Assembly: GCF_014641695.1 (NCBI RefSeq)
Contig: NZ_BMIF01000001.1
Coordinates: forward strand, 496,001-560,000
Length of the DNA stretch: 64,000 bases
DNA from: Nitratireductor aestuarii
Lineage (GTDB): Bacteria > Pseudomonadota > Alphaproteobacteria > Rhizobiales > Rhizobiaceae
Direction of reading: 5' to 3'
The notes under the pieces were generated by a model. That model saw only the letters and a list, made by a program, of their open reading frames with translations. It made no database searches and had not been told where the DNA came from. The translations under genes were made by a program, and so were the position numbers. The first letter of the stretch is position 1. Each line of letters opens with the position of its first letter. Shown here piece by piece: positions 22,989 to 34,949 of the stretch.

Positions 22989-23819
22989 TCAAAGGCCCTT
23001 GGCCACCTGGTCCAGACGCATGAGGCGTTCAAGCAGCGCTTCCATCCTGTCGAGCGGAACCATGTTCGGTCCGTCGGAAGGTGCGTTGTCCGGGTCCTCG
23101 TGCGTCTCGATGAAGACACCGGCGACGCCAACTGCCACGGCTGCACGGGCAACGGTCTCAACGAATCGGCGTTCGCCGCCGCTCGACTCACCACGTCCGC
23201 CCGGCTGCTGCACCGAATGGGTCGCGTCGAAGATCACCGGAGCGCCCTGCTCCGCCATGATCGGAAGCGCGCGCATGTCGTTGACCAGCGTGTTGTAGCC
23301 GAAGCTCGTCCCGCGCTCGGTGACAAGCACGTTGGCATTGCCGGAACCGACGACCTTCGCGACCACGTTCTTCATGTCCCAGGGAGCAAGAAATTGGCCC
23401 TTCTTCACGTTGACGATGCGGCCGGTCCCGGCTGCGGCGATCAAGAGGTCGGTCTGCCGGCAGAGGAAGGCGGGGATCTGCAGGATGTCGACCACATCGG
23501 CCACGATCCCGCACTGTTCCTCGGTGTGAACATCGGTCAGCACCGGAACGCCGAGTTCCTTGCGCAAGTCCGCGAAGACCGGAAGCGCGGCCTCAAGCCC
23601 TGCTCCGCGCTTGCCGGAAAGCGACGTCCGGTTGGCCTTGTCGAAGCTGGTCTTGAAGACGAACCCGATCCCGAGCTTTTCCGTCAGTTCCTTCAGGCTG
23701 CCTGCCATGTCAAAGGCATGCTGGCGGCTTTCGAGCTGGCACGGACCGGCGATCAGGGCAAGCGGCGCATCGTTGGCGAAAACTGCTTTTCCCACTTCAA
23801 CTCGGGAATTCGGGGGCAT
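22989..23819 (-). CDS. kdsA: 3-deoxy-8-phosphooctulonate synthase
   Basis: Condenses arabinose-5-phosphate with phosphoenolpyruvate to Kdo-8-phosphate for lipopolysaccharide core synthesis. The ATG at 23817-23819, preceded by AGGAGA, gives 276 residues beginning [19 protein letters not shown]. Diagnostic blocks are [67 protein letters not shown] and [12 protein letters not shown]. It is last in the tpiA-secG-pyrG-kdsA run; eno, which commonly follows in relatives, is absent here. Confidence 0.96.
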   Translation of the reverse strand: MPPNSRVEVGKAVFANDAPLALIAGPCQLESRQHAFDMAGSLKELTEKLGIGFVFKTSFDKANRTSLSGKRGAGLEAALPVFADLRKELGVPVLTDVHTEEQCGIVADVVDILQIPAFLCRQTDLLIAAAGTGRIVNVKKGQFLAPWDMKNVVAKVVGSGNANVLVTERGTSFGYNTLVNDMRALPIMAEQGAPVIFDATHSVQQPGGRGESSGGERRFVETVARAAVAVGVAGVFIETHEDPDNAPSDGPNMVPLDRMEALLERLMRLDQVAKGL

Positions 23820-23937
23820 GCCTGATCTCCTGCAACTTGAGAACTGCTGAAATGAAAACTGGTCCAACCGGCAAGTTGGACCAGTAAGATGCTCATATGG
23901 CAATGATCGGGCGCTGACGCCAGATCATCATCTGTGG

Positions 23938-25578
<1,641 letters not shown>

Positions 25579-25599
25579 TTATCTGGACAGATTCAATTT

Positions 25600-25713
25600 G
25601 GCCAGAACAAAATTGTCGCTCTGGCCTTTTTCCTGCGCATAACGGTTTGCACCGTCAGCATCGATCCTCCTTTGACCGAGCCCCCCCCAGCTCGGGCCGG
25701 GCTAAACGCCCGG
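25600..25713 (-). promoter_or_regulatory. Structured secG-pyrG leader with three hairpins
   Basis: Within the 171 bases between secG and pyrG are three perfect stems: CCGGGC/GCCCGG (25697-25702 with 25708-25713), CCGAGC/GCTCGG (25676-25681 with 25690-25695), and GGCCAGA/TCTGGCC (25600-25606 with 25620-25626). On the transcribed (minus) sense none is followed by a T-run, so they look like a structured 5' leader of pyrG or a processing site rather than terminators. The last one has a TTTTT run only on the plus strand. Confidence 0.5.
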
Positions 25714-25737
25714 TCAACCATCAAGGTCGTGCGAGAC

Positions 25738-26157
25738 TTACTGTCCCGACGGAACCTGAGGTTCTGCCGGCGCAGCACCTTCAGCGGGTGCCGGAACGTC
25801 GCTCGGAGCCGACTCACCGGCCGGTGCTGCCGGCTGCGTGGCAGGACCGCCGAGCTGGTCAAGAATGCCATTGCCGCCCTGCTGCGAGCCAGCAGGCTGA
25901 TTCCGCTGCAGCTGATCGAAGATGTCAGCCGGACGCTCCTGGTAACGGGCGTAGATCGAAAGCCCCAGCGAGGTCATGAAGAACAGCGCCGCAAGGATTG
26001 CAGTCGTGCGCGTCAGCGTGTTGGCCGCGCCCCGGGCCGTCATGAAGCCCGAACCACCACCGATTCCCAGACCGCCGCCCTCAGAGCGCTGCAGCAGAAC
26101 TGCGCCTACGAGCGCGACAACAATGATGAGGTGAATGACGATGATGATATTCTGCAT
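25738..26157 (-). CDS. secG: Preprotein translocase subunit SecG
   Basis: Small membrane partner of SecYE. The 139-residue protein has two hydrophobic helices (NIIIVIHLIIVVALVGAVLL and TTAILAALFFMTSLGLSIYA) joined by the conserved LQRSEGGGLGIGGGSGFMTARG loop. A long proline/alanine-rich C-terminal extension of about 60 residues, common in rhizobial SecG, follows. It lies between tpiA and pyrG in the same direction, 134 bases after tpiA. Confidence 0.95.
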   Translation of the reverse strand: MQNIIIVIHLIIVVALVGAVLLQRSEGGGLGIGGGSGFMTARGAANTLTRTTAILAALFFMTSLGLSIYARYQERPADIFDQLQRNQPAGSQQGGNGILDQLGGPATQPAAPAGESAPSDVPAPAEGAAPAEPQVPSGQ

Positions 26158-26291
26158 GGTTCCTTCCGGCGGTCGCGGACACGTGCCTCAAGCGGACGCG
26201 GCTCAATACACGCGTTTCAAGGCTTTTCCAAGTCCCGCGCAAAACATAACTATCCTTGACCTCATTACAAGGCGCTGAGGCAGAGGAGCGC

Positions 26292-27056
26292 TTACTTTCC
26301 TTTGACCGCGTTTGCGATAGCCAGGAAGTCCTTCGCCTTCAGGCTCGCACCGCCGATCAGGCCACCGTCTACGTTGTTGATGGAGAGTAGCTCGCCCGCG
26401 TTGTCGGGCTTCATCGAGCCGCCATAGAGAATGCGCACACCGTCCGCTTCTGCACCGATCAGCCTCTTCAACTCGGCACGGATATGGGCATGGGCTTCTT
26501 CCACATCCGGAAGCGTCGGGATCAGACCGGTGCCGATCGCCCATACGGGCTCGTAGGCGACCACGGTGTTTGCGGCAGTCGCTTCAGCCGGAACTGAGCC
26601 CGCAATCTGCGTGGAGAGAACCGACAGGGTCTTGCCTGACACGCGTTCTTCGCGCGTCTCGCCAATGCAGATGACAGCAACGAGTCCTGCCTGCCACGCA
26701 GCCTTGGCCTTGGCTGCAACGACCGCGTCGCTCTCGCCATGGTCGGCGCGGCGCTCGGAGTGACCGACGATCACATGGGATGCGCCGCAATCCTTGAGCA
26801 TGGCAGCCGAAATGTCGCCGGTGTGGGCTCCGCTCTCCTTGGCGTGGCAGTCCTGACCGCCGGATGCAACCGGAGAACCGGCCATAGCCTTCGCAGCGCG
26901 ATCAAGGAGCGTGGCAGGGACACAGATCAGGCCATCCGCCTCGTTTCCGGAAGCATCGGCGAACCCAGCAGCGATAGCCTGCAATTCACCGAGCGAGTCA
27001 CTCGTGCCATTCATCTTCCAGTTTCCGGCGATGAGCGGGCGAATTCCGGGGGTCAT
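26292..27056 (-). CDS. tpiA: Triosephosphate isomerase
   Basis: Interconverts dihydroxyacetone phosphate and glyceraldehyde-3-phosphate. Motifs: AGNWKMNGT at the N-terminus (Lys), [10 protein letters not shown] (catalytic His), [10 protein letters not shown] (catalytic Glu), and [14 protein letters not shown] near the C-terminus. 254 residues, standard length. It heads a tpiA-secG-pyrG-kdsA run and is divergent from ppiD with 138 bases between starts. Confidence 0.97.
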   Translation of the reverse strand: MTPGIRPLIAGNWKMNGTSDSLGELQAIAAGFADASGNEADGLICVPATLLDRAAKAMAGSPVASGGQDCHAKESGAHTGDISAAMLKDCGASHVIVGHSERRADHGESDAVVAAKAKAAWQAGLVAVICIGETREERVSGKTLSVLSTQIAGSVPAEATAANTVVAYEPVWAIGTGLIPTLPDVEEAHAHIRAELKRLIGAEADGVRILYGGSMKPDNAGELLSINNVDGGLIGGASLKAKDFLAIANAVKGK

Positions 27057-27194
27057 TGGCGGTCACTCCTGATCTGTAAGCGGGATAGGAAGCGTTCACT
27101 ACCAAAAAGGTGCCACAAAGCAATCGACAGTCTCGATCAAGGACGCTATTCCCAACAATTGATCTATAAAACTGAAAGCTGGCAAGAAACCACC

Positions 27195-29087
27195 ATGCTC
27201 GATAGTCTTCGCAAAGCCGCCAACACCTGGGTTGCAAAACTGCTCCTTGGCATCCTGGTTCTCAGCTTCGGCATCTGGGGCATCTCCGGCCAGATGCTGA
27301 CGGATCCATCTGCCCTGTCTGTCGTGACCGCTGGCAAGACCGAGGTCTCGGTGATGGACTACCGGCTGGCCTTCGACCGCCGCGTGGCGGAACTCTCCCG
27401 CCAGTTCGGCACCCAGCTGACGCGCGCCCAGGCGGAAGCCTTCGGCGTTCAGGAGCAGGTCCTGTCGGAAGTCACCGTCGGCGCGCTCCTGGATGAGACC
27501 TCCCGCAAGATGGGCCTTGGCGTTTCGCGCGAAAGCATTGCGGAGCTCGCAGCCAAGGATCCGACCTTCCAGGGCTTCGACGGCCGCTTTGACGTTGCCC
27601 GCTTCGATTACATTCTCCAGCAGATCGGCATGACCCGTGATGCCTACCTGCGCAACCAGACGCAGGTGGCGCGCCGCCAGCAGATCGTTGACGCGGTTGC
27701 GACAGGCGTGGACGCCCCGGCAACGCTGCTCCAGAGCATCGCACAGTACCGCGGCGAAGATCGCACCGTGGACTATGTCGTCCTGCCCCGTTCTCTCGTC
27801 GAACCGATCGAGGAGCCGAAGGCAGAGGATCTGCAGGCCTATTTCGACGCGAACAAGACTGCCTACGCCGCCCCGGAATTCCGCACGATCAGCTATGTGA
27901 AGCTTGAGCCGGAAGACATCGCCGAGCCTGAGGCGGTTGCGCAGGAAGACATTGAGCGCGCCTACGAGCAGGGCCGTGCGAATTACACCGTGGCCGAGCG
28001 TCGTACCATCGAGCAGATCAATTTCGACAGCGAGGAAGCTGCCCAAGCTGCGCAGGAGAGCCTGCGTTCCGGTGTGACCTTCGAGGATCTCGTCCAGCTG
28101 CAGGGCAAGAAGCTCGAGGACGTCAATCTGGGCCACCTGCCCCGCACCCAGCTCGCCGACGAGAAGATCGCGGAAGCTGCCTTCTCGCTTCCTGAGAACC
28201 AGGTTAGCGAAGTGGTTGAGGGCACCTTTGGCCCGGTGATCCTGCGCGTCACCAAGATCGAACCTGAAAAGGTTACCCCGCTCGCCGAGGTGGAGAAGGA
28301 GATTCGCCAGCAGCTGGCGGTTGCCGATGCTACCCGGCAGATCCAGGACGCCTACGACGCCTATGAGGATGCCCGTGCCGGCGGCGCGACGCTGAAGGAA
28401 GCAGCCGATAGCCTCGGCCTAACTGTGCAGACGATTCAGGCTGTTTCCGCCAAGGGTGAGGATCAGGAAGGCAAGCAGGTCACCCTGCCGAACTCCACGC
28501 AGCTTCTCTCCGCAGCCTTTGAAACGGACGAAGGCGTCGAGAACGCTCCGCTCAACTTCGGCTCAAGTGGCTACCTCTTCTACGAAGTCGAGGAAATCAT
28601 CCCGGCCCGTGAGCGCACGCTTGATGAGGTTCGTGACCGCGTTGTCGCCGACTGGACGCGCGCTGAGGTGAGCAAGCGTCTCAAAGCCAAGGCCGAGGAA
28701 TTCGCCAAGGCTGTACGCGATGGCACCAGGACGCTAGACCAGGTTGCCGAGGAAATCTCCCAGGAGAAGACGACCAAGCGCGGTCTGAAGCGCGAGTCGA
28801 ACGATCCGGATCTCGGACGCGGCGGTGTCGGAGCTGTCTTTGCGGTCCAGAAGGGCGGCGTTGGCTCCTTCCCGAACCCGGCAGGCGATGGCGAGTTCCT
28901 GTTCCAGGTGACGGAAGTCTTCCAGCCTGCAGCGGCGACCTCGGATGCCGTGCCCGCAGATGTCGCCAAGTCCATCGGCGACACGCTCACGCAGGACCTG
29001 CTGATCCAGCTCGCAGCCCGTCTGCAGTCGGACCTTGAGGTTACCGTCAACCGCAATGCGATGCAGCAGGCACTTACTCTGTTCTGA
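27195..29087 (+). CDS. ppiD: Periplasmic PpiD-like peptidyl-prolyl isomerase
   Basis: Membrane-anchored folding factor for secreted proteins. The ATG at 27195 gives 630 residues: short cytoplasmic N-terminus ([12 protein letters not shown]), one membrane anchor ([15 protein letters not shown], about 15-30), a SurA_N-like chaperone region, a parvulin-type domain about residues 240-360 ([12 protein letters not shown]... [19 protein letters not shown] ... [18 protein letters not shown]), and a C-terminal chaperone region. It is first in a run with trpD, eight bases downstream. Confidence 0.9.
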   Translation: MLDSLRKAANTWVAKLLLGILVLSFGIWGISGQMLTDPSALSVVTAGKTEVSVMDYRLAFDRRVAELSRQFGTQLTRAQAEAFGVQEQVLSEVTVGALLDETSRKMGLGVSRESIAELAAKDPTFQGFDGRFDVARFDYILQQIGMTRDAYLRNQTQVARRQQIVDAVATGVDAPATLLQSIAQYRGEDRTVDYVVLPRSLVEPIEEPKAEDLQAYFDANKTAYAAPEFRTISYVKLEPEDIAEPEAVAQEDIERAYEQGRANYTVAERRTIEQINFDSEEAAQAAQESLRSGVTFEDLVQLQGKKLEDVNLGHLPRTQLADEKIAEAAFSLPENQVSEVVEGTFGPVILRVTKIEPEKVTPLAEVEKEIRQQLAVADATRQIQDAYDAYEDARAGGATLKEAADSLGLTVQTIQAVSAKGEDQEGKQVTLPNSTQLLSAAFETDEGVENAPLNFGSSGYLFYEVEEIIPARERTLDEVRDRVVADWTRAEVSKRLKAKAEEFAKAVRDGTRTLDQVAEEISQEKTTKRGLKRESNDPDLGRGGVGAVFAVQKGGVGSFPNPAGDGEFLFQVTEVFQPAAATSDAVPADVAKSIGDTLTQDLLIQLAARLQSDLEVTVNRNAMQQALTLF

Positions 29088-29095
29088 GGTACGTC

Positions 29096-30112
29096 ATGGC
29101 TGACTTGAAGGCGCATATCGCGAAGGTTGCAGCGGGTACCCCGCTCAGCCACGAGGAATCCCGTCAGGCCTTCGACATCATCATGTCGGGTGACGCGACG
29201 CCGAGCCAGATGGGAGCCTTCCTGATGGCGCTCCGCGTGCGCGGCGAAACGGTGGACGAGATCACCGGCGCCGTCGAGACGATGCGCTCGAAGATGCTGC
29301 GCGTCACGGCCCCCGACAATGCCGTCGACATCGTTGGAACCGGCGGCGACGCTTCCGGCTCCTACAATGTGTCCACCTGCGCGGCCTTCATCGTGGCAGG
29401 CTGCGGTGTGCCGGTGGCAAAACACGGCAACCGCGCCCTCTCCTCCAAGTCGGGCGCAGCGGATTCCCTTGCCGCCCTCGGCGTCAATATCGAGCTTGGC
29501 CCGCACGAGATTGCAGCCTGTGTCGCAGAAGCCGGTATCGGTTTCATGTTCGCCCCCATGCATCACTCGGCCATGCGTCATGTGGGCCCGACCCGCATCG
29601 AGCTCGGCACGCGCACAATCTTCAACCTGCTTGGCCCTCTCGCAAACCCGGCGGGCGCCAAGCGTCAGCTGCTCGGCGTCTTTGCCCCTCAGTGGGTCGA
29701 GCCGCTGGCACACGTGCTGAAGAACCTCGGCGCGGAGAAGGCCTGGGTTGTCCACGGCGACGGTCTCGACGAGATGACCATTACAGGTTCGACGCTCGTT
29801 GCCAGCCTCGACAAGGGCGAAGTGACGACCTTCGAACTGACGCCGGAAGCAGTGGGCCTTGCCCGCGCCGAGATGGCCTCCCTCAAGGGCGGCGACGGCG
29901 TCGAAAACGCCAAGGCGCTTCGGGCCGTTCTCGAAGGCGCCCAGAACCCATATCGCGACATCAGCGTCCTTAACGCTGCCGGCGCACTGGTGGTCGCGGA
30001 CAAGGCCGCGACCATTGAGGAAGGCATCGCACTTGCGGCAAAGTCGCTTTCGTCGGGTGCAGCTCTCGCCACGCTCGACAAGCTCGTCGAAGTGTCGAAC
30101 CGCAAGGCCTGA
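29096..30112 (+). CDS. trpD: Anthranilate phosphoribosyltransferase
   Basis: Second committed step of tryptophan synthesis (anthranilate + PRPP). The PRPP-binding [14 protein letters not shown] is near residue 80, followed by [40 protein letters not shown] and [11 protein letters not shown]. 338 residues is the usual length. It is followed by trpC after 36 bases. The glutamine amidotransferase gene trpG is not next to it; in rhizobia that activity is fused in TrpE(G) elsewhere. Confidence 0.97.
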   Translation: MADLKAHIAKVAAGTPLSHEESRQAFDIIMSGDATPSQMGAFLMALRVRGETVDEITGAVETMRSKMLRVTAPDNAVDIVGTGGDASGSYNVSTCAAFIVAGCGVPVAKHGNRALSSKSGAADSLAALGVNIELGPHEIAACVAEAGIGFMFAPMHHSAMRHVGPTRIELGTRTIFNLLGPLANPAGAKRQLLGVFAPQWVEPLAHVLKNLGAEKAWVVHGDGLDEMTITGSTLVASLDKGEVTTFELTPEAVGLARAEMASLKGGDGVENAKALRAVLEGAQNPYRDISVLNAAGALVVADKAATIEEGIALAAKSLSSGAALATLDKLVEVSNRKA

Positions 30113-30148
30113 GATCGCGGCACCATTGGAATTGTAGGAGCATTTTTC

Positions 30149-30952
30149 ATGGCGGATATTCTGCGCAAGATCGAAGCTTACAAGCGCGAGGAGATCGCTG
30201 CCGCCAAATCTGCCCTGCCCGAATCCGAACTGAAGGCGCGCATCCGCGACGCTTCGCCCGTGCGCGGTTTCCTGAAGGCACTTCGTGCCAAGGAAGCCGA
30301 CGGCAAGTTCGGCCTGATCGCTGAGATCAAGAAGGCAAGTCCCTCCAAGGGCCTGATCCGCGAGGATTTCAATCCGCCTACGCTCGCGAAAGAGTATGAA
30401 GCAGGCGGCGCGGCGTGCCTTTCCGTGCTGACCGACGGTCCCTCATTCCAGGGCGCTCCGGAGTTCCTGGTTCAGGCACGTGCAGCCTGCGCGCTGCCTG
30501 CAATCCGCAAGGATTTCATGCTCGATACGTATCAGGTGCTGGAGGCTCGTCATCTGGGTGCCGATGCCATCCTCATCATCATGGCGAGCGTCGATGATGA
30601 AACCGCCAGGGTGCTGGAAGATGCTGCCCTCGAACTCGGCATGGATGCACTCATCGAAGTGCACGACGAAGAGGAGCTCGAGCGGGCGCTGAAACTCTCC
30701 TCGCCCATGATCGGCATCAATAACCGCAATCTGCGCACCTTCGAGACGACGCTTGCCACATCCGAACGGCTCGCTCCGATGGTGCCTTCAGACCGCATGA
30801 TCGTGGGCGAAAGCGGCATCTTCACCAATGAAGACTGCAAGCGGCTGGAGAAGGTTGGCATCCGCAGCTTCCTCGTCGGCGAAAGCCTGATGCGTCAGCA
30901 GAACGTGGCCGAGGCGACGCGCAGTCTGCTCGGCCTCTCCGCGGCAGCCTGA
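30149..30952 (+). CDS. trpC: Indole-3-glycerol phosphate synthase
   Basis: Fourth step of tryptophan synthesis, a single-function TrpC of 267 residues with no PRAI (TrpF) fusion. Barrel motifs are [18 protein letters not shown] (catalytic Lys), [38 protein letters not shown] and [25 protein letters not shown] precedes the ATG. moaC follows after 12 bases. Confidence 0.97.
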   Translation: MADILRKIEAYKREEIAAAKSALPESELKARIRDASPVRGFLKALRAKEADGKFGLIAEIKKASPSKGLIREDFNPPTLAKEYEAGGAACLSVLTDGPSFQGAPEFLVQARAACALPAIRKDFMLDTYQVLEARHLGADAILIIMASVDDETARVLEDAALELGMDALIEVHDEEELERALKLSSPMIGINNRNLRTFETTLATSERLAPMVPSDRMIVGESGIFTNEDCKRLEKVGIRSFLVGESLMRQQNVAEATRSLLGLSAAA

Positions 30953-30964
30953 GGACGGCACGCC

Positions 30965-31462
30965 ATGGCTGACGATCATTCGCGTCTCACCCATATCGAT
31001 GCTGACGGCAAAGCCGACATGGTCGACGTCGGCGCCAAGGCAGACACAGAACGCACGGCCATTGCCGAAGGCACCGTCCGCATGGCGCCGGAAACGCTTG
31101 CCGCCATCATTGCCGGCAATGCGAAGAAGGGAGACGTGATTGGCGTCGCCCGCGTCGCCGGCATCATGGCCGCCAAGAAGACGAGCGATCTCATTCCGCT
31201 CTGTCATCCACTGGCGCTCACCAAGGTTTCCGTCGATATCGAACCGGACGAGACGCTTCCCGGCCTGCGCGTGCGCGCGCTTGCACGGCTCGTCGGCAAG
31301 ACTGGCGTCGAGATGGAGGCGTTGACGGCCGTTTCCGTCGCCTGCCTCACCATCTACGATATGGCCAAGGCGCTCGATAAGGGCATGGTCATCGGCGATA
31401 TCTGCCTGGTTGAAAAAGTGGGCGGCAAGTCCGGTCACTGGAGTCGCGAAGGACAGACATAA
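30965..31462 (+). CDS. moaC: Cyclic pyranopterin monophosphate synthase MoaC
   Basis: Acts with MoaA to form cyclic pyranopterin monophosphate, the first molybdopterin intermediate. 165 residues with the family blocks [34 protein letters not shown] (active-site region) and [20 protein letters not shown], ending in [10 protein letters not shown]. It overlaps moeA by one base (TAATG), so the two cofactor genes are translationally coupled inside the trp run. Confidence 0.97.
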   Translation: MADDHSRLTHIDADGKADMVDVGAKADTERTAIAEGTVRMAPETLAAIIAGNAKKGDVIGVARVAGIMAAKKTSDLIPLCHPLALTKVSVDIEPDETLPGLRVRALARLVGKTGVEMEALTAVSVACLTIYDMAKALDKGMVIGDICLVEKVGGKSGHWSREGQT

Positions 31463-32667
31463 TGTCGTTGCTTGCAGTCGATGAGGCGCTTGAGCGTATC
31501 CTGGAAGGCGTACAGCCCTTGCCCGCCGAGACAGTTCCCCTCCGGCAAGCCGCTGACCGGGTGCTCGCCTCGCCTCTCGCTGCACTGCGGACGCATCCGC
31601 CCTTCCATGCTTCTGCCATGGACGGTTACGCGGTCCGCGCGGCTGATATCGCGGAAGCGCCCGCCTCGCTCCGTGTAATCGGCACTTCTGCGGCCGGCGG
31701 CAGTTTTGAGGGCGAAGTCCTCCCACAGACTGCCGTGCGCATTTTCACTGGCGCACCGCTGCCCAAGGGTGCTGACACGATCCTGATCCAGGAGAATGCC
31801 CGTGTCATCGATGGCGACAGCATCGAAGCCTTGCAGGCGGTAGACGCTGGCCGTCACATCCGTCGGGCGGGACTGGATTTCGCCGAAGGCAACATCGTCC
31901 TTGAACAGGGCCGCATCCTCGATCCTGCCGCGCTTTCGCTTGCGGCAGCCGCCGGCCACGCGACGCTCCCTGTGGTACGCAGCCCGCTCATCGCCATCAT
32001 CTCGACCGGTGATGAACTGGTCCCGCCCGGCGTAGCACCCGGCCCCAACCAGATCGTCGCCTCAAACAACTTCGGCATCGCAGCACTTGCTCAGCGGGAT
32101 GGCGCACGAATACTGGACCTCGGCATCGTGCCGGACGACCGCGAAGCCTTCGCCAGCGCGGTCCGCCGCGCGCGCGAGGCAGGCGCGGATATTCTGGTGA
32201 CGCTTGGCGGCGCTTCGGTTGGCGACCGCGACATCACGCGCGATGTTCTTGCCGCCGAAGGCATGACGCTCTCGTTCTGGAAGATCGCGATGCGGCCCGG
32301 CAAACCGCTGATCTTCGGGCGGTTCAACGGAACCTCCGTGCTCGGCCTCCCCGGCAATCCTGTTTCCAGCATGGTCTGCGCTCACGTGTTCCTGAGCCCA
32401 CTCGTGCGGCGTCTCGCCGGCCGAATCCATGCGCCCGACCTCCGCCCGGCGGAACTCGGCGCCGCCCTGCCGGCAAACGACTCGCGTCGCGACTATGTCC
32501 GCGCCAGCGTGGCGCTCGGTCCTCGCGGCCTGGTTGCAACGCCGTTTCCGCTGCAGGATTCGTCCATGCTCAGCGTGCTGGCCGCAGCAAACGCGCTCAT
32601 TATTCGCGCACCGAACGCCCCCGCGGCCGAGATCGGCGACCGCTGCCAGGTTTTGATGCTGCGTTAA
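31462..32667 (+). CDS. moeA: Molybdopterin molybdenumtransferase MoeA
   Basis: Inserts molybdate into adenylylated molybdopterin. 401 residues with the MoeA blocks HASAMDGYAVRAADI near residue 55, GDELVPPGVAPGPNQIVASN, TLGGASVGDRDI, and GLPGNPVSSMVCAHVF, and a C-terminal domain from about 330. It shares the moaC stop/start overlap and ends 107 bases before the lexA start, where a separate LexA-controlled promoter begins. Confidence 0.96.
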   Translation: MSLLAVDEALERILEGVQPLPAETVPLRQAADRVLASPLAALRTHPPFHASAMDGYAVRAADIAEAPASLRVIGTSAAGGSFEGEVLPQTAVRIFTGAPLPKGADTILIQENARVIDGDSIEALQAVDAGRHIRRAGLDFAEGNIVLEQGRILDPAALSLAAAAGHATLPVVRSPLIAIISTGDELVPPGVAPGPNQIVASNNFGIAALAQRDGARILDLGIVPDDREAFASAVRRAREAGADILVTLGGASVGDRDITRDVLAAEGMTLSFWKIAMRPGKPLIFGRFNGTSVLGLPGNPVSSMVCAHVFLSPLVRRLAGRIHAPDLRPAELGAALPANDSRRDYVRASVALGPRGLVATPFPLQDSSMLSVLAAANALIIRAPNAPAAEIGDRCQVLMLR

Positions 32668-32705
32668 CACCTTCTCAACCTTCCCGCCGCAACTTTACGG
32701 TTGCA

Positions 32706-32720
32706 GAACACACACTGAAC
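32706..32720 (+). promoter_or_regulatory. LexA (SOS) box of lexA
   Basis: GAAC-ACACACT-GAAC is an exact GAAC-N7-GAAC operator, the alphaproteobacterial LexA site, 53 bases before the lexA ATG. It indicates autoregulation and a promoter separate from the upstream trp/moa genes. Confidence 0.87.
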
Positions 32721-32773
32721 GTCTACGTTCTGTTCTGCATTTGTTTTTACTTTGATTCAGGGGCTTGGTGCCG

Positions 32774-33493
32774 ATGCTGACCCGTAAACAGCATGAACTG
32801 CTGCTGTTCATACATGCCTGCCTCAAGGAGACGGGTATCCCCCCTTCGTTCGATGAAATGAAGGAGGCGCTCGACCTCGCTTCGAAATCCGGCATCCATC
32901 GCCTGATCAGCGCGCTCGAGGAACGCGGCTTCATCCGCCGCCTGCCCAACCGCGCCCGCGCTCTGGAAGTCATACGGCTTCCCGACTCGATCGCGCCGGG
33001 CCTCCCCCGCGCGAAAGGGTTCTCGCCGTCGGTCATTCAAGGCGGCCAGAGCATGCCGGAGCCGGCGCCCGCCCCTGCCGCCTCGTCGCTGGGCAGCGCG
33101 AACGACTCCAGCGCCATCTCCATTCCCGTCATGGGCCGGATCGCCGCCGGTGTTCCGATCGACGCAATCCAGCACGCCACGCACAGCATCAGCGTTCCGC
33201 CAGACATGATTTCCGGAGGCGAGCATTACGCGCTGGAAGTCAAGGGTGACTCGATGATCGAGGCCGGCATCTTTGACGGTGACACGGTGATCATCCGCCA
33301 GATGCAGACGGCTAACCCTGGCGAGATCGTGGTGGCACTGGTGGACGACCAGGAGGCGACGCTGAAGCGCTTCCGCCGCAAGGGCGCATCGATCGCGCTT
33401 GAAGCCGCTAACCCCGCCTATGAAACCCGCATCTTCCCGCCTCACCGCGTGAAGGTTCAGGGCAAGCTGGTGGGTCTCATCCGGCGGTATTGA
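32774..33493 (+). CDS. lexA: SOS repressor LexA
   Basis: 239 residues from the ATG at 32774 ([14 protein letters not shown]); TTG and GTG codons just upstream are in frame. N-terminal winged helix-turn-helix ([34 protein letters not shown]), Ala-Gly cleavage site in [11 protein letters not shown], catalytic Ser in [15 protein letters not shown] and Lys in [11 protein letters not shown]. It represses dinB in this window as judged by the shared operator. A 7-bp GGGCAGG/CCTGCCC hairpin lies 12-28 bases after the stop but has no T-run. Confidence 0.97.
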   Translation: MLTRKQHELLLFIHACLKETGIPPSFDEMKEALDLASKSGIHRLISALEERGFIRRLPNRARALEVIRLPDSIAPGLPRAKGFSPSVIQGGQSMPEPAPAPAASSLGSANDSSAISIPVMGRIAAGVPIDAIQHATHSISVPPDMISGGEHYALEVKGDSMIEAGIFDGDTVIIRQMQTANPGEIVVALVDDQEATLKRFRRKGASIALEAANPAYETRIFPPHRVKVQGKLVGLIRRY

Positions 33494-33686
33494 GGTTCTT
33501 TGGCGGGCAGGTTGCCTGCCCAAGCTTCACTGAAGAATGGCTGGCACAGTTGATCGGCCATCTCCACGATACAGCTTGGGTTCTGTTGCTCTTCCTTGCA
33601 TCTTCGTCAATTTCTGCTGGAAGAACGCAGAATTCCGCCCCCTCCAGATTGACGCAACGACGCAGGCAGGGGAAAAGAAAACCGGC

Positions 33687-33772
33687 GCGGACGTGGCGAA
33701 ATTGGTAGACGCAAGGGACTTAAAATCCCTCGGGCTTTGCCCGTGCGGGTTCGACCCCCGCCGTCCGCACCA
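33687..33772 (+). tRNA. tRNA-Leu(UAA), CCA encoded
   Basis: A complete class II tRNA: acceptor stem GCGGACG/CGTCCGC, discriminator A and encoded CCA, anticodon stem AGGGA/TCCCT with loop CTTAAAA (anticodon TAA), a long variable arm, and the T-arm GCGGGTTCGACCCCCGC. It is about 190 bases after lexA. Leu tRNA genes are common integration sites, but no integrase is seen next to it. Confidence 0.96.
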
Positions 33773-33800
33773 TTCATTTTTTTGAGTATAAATAGCGACT

Positions 33801-33853
33801 TACCCGCAAACCACGTGGAGCGGGACGCGCAAAGCGCTCGCGATTTGCGGGTA
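33801..33853. repeat. Inverted repeat downstream of tRNA-Leu
   Basis: Perfect 10-bp arms TACCCGCAAA (33801-33810) and TTTGCGGGTA (33844-33853) with 33 nt between them, which themselves contain GCGC-AAA-GCGC. The block starts 28 bases after the tRNA CCA end. It could fold as a long hairpin or be a recombination site; no T-run follows directly. Confidence 0.6.
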
Positions 33854-34032
33854 TATTTGGCATACTGTGACAAGGATTGTGCCACGTTAACCTGGAAAGC
33901 CCTACGTTTTGCCGGTTAGCTCTATCTTGTACTACGGTAGCGCTCGTCGAACAGGCCAAGCCTTCTACTTCAGATCTTGTCAGCGCAACGGAAAACCTGC
34001 CACTCTTGCCTGCGCAACAAGGATCGGCTGGC

Positions 34033-34707
34033 GTGTGCAACCTTTACACTTCAACGACCAATGCTGAGGCGATGCGCCAGTTCTCGCGCTATCTGAGCGA
34101 GCTGGTTGATCGCTTTCAGTCGAACGAAGAGACCTTCGACGTCTATCCGAACCGTTTCGGGCCAATCGTGAGGATCACTGAGAACGGTCAGGAACTGGTG
34201 CGCGCCCGATGGGGCATGCCCTCGCCGCCGTCGGTGCTCGAAGGCAAGGCTTATGACTATGGCGTAACGAACATCCGCAACACCTCTTCTCCGCATTGGC
34301 GTGGATGGCTCTCTCCCGAGCACAGGTGTCTGGTTCCGCTCGTCAAGTTTGCCGAGCCGGACCCAGCCAGCAAGCGTCCGGGGGAGCGCGTGCCGGATGC
34401 GTGGTTTGCGCGTCCGGATGGCGGGCTTTTCTTCTTCGCCGGGCTCTGGACGCAGTGGACGGGAAAACGGATGGCGCGCGAAGATCCTGCCAAGCATGAG
34501 CTTTTTGCGTTCCTGACCACTGCACCCAACGCGCTCGTCGGCGCCGTCCACCCGAAGGCGATGCCGGTGATCCTTACCGATCCCGCAGAAGTCGAAACCT
34601 GGCTTCGCGCACCATGGGACGAAGCGCGGACCCTGCAAAGGACGCTGCCCGATTGCCTTCTCACAATGCTCCCGCCCGCGCTACCCGAACAACCTAGCCT
34701 GTTCTGA
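34033..34707 (+). CDS. SRAP (YedK/HMCES-like) abasic-site DNA-protein crosslinker
   Basis: The GTG at 34033 gives a 224-residue protein starting (f)M-C-N-L-Y-T-S. In the SRAP family Met1 is removed and Cys2 crosslinks covalently to abasic sites in single-stranded DNA, so this start is the functional one even though the frame is open about 50 codons further upstream. Family residues seen: NIRNTSSPHWRGWL, RCLVPLVKFAEP, FFFAGLWTQW, and AVHPKAMPVIL with the conserved HPKAMP segment. No LexA box is visible ahead of it. Confidence 0.88.
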   Translation: MCNLYTSTTNAEAMRQFSRYLSELVDRFQSNEETFDVYPNRFGPIVRITENGQELVRARWGMPSPPSVLEGKAYDYGVTNIRNTSSPHWRGWLSPEHRCLVPLVKFAEPDPASKRPGERVPDAWFARPDGGLFFFAGLWTQWTGKRMAREDPAKHELFAFLTTAPNALVGAVHPKAMPVILTDPAEVETWLRAPWDEARTLQRTLPDCLLTMLPPALPEQPSLF

Positions 34708-34949
34708 ATGCGGTCGCGACCGCTGGTAACACATGCGGTTTCATGGCGCGACGTAATTCTTGACCCAGGTCCGACCGCTCCGTATTTATCGCAAGCCGAA
34801 AAGATTTCAGGCTGGTGTGGTTATTCCAGCCCCCCTTCTCCAAGGGGATGAAGTCGCTTCACGCGAACCCGCGGCACCTTCCTTTTTCCTGGACGGTGCC
34901 TGGCGGTTCATCCCGTCTTTCGCCGTCCCATAACTTTGCGATAGACACG

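Noticed and set aside
33505-33521. lexA terminator hairpin
   Set aside because: GGGCAGG/CCTGCCC is a good stem but there is no T-run, so I do not list it as a terminator.
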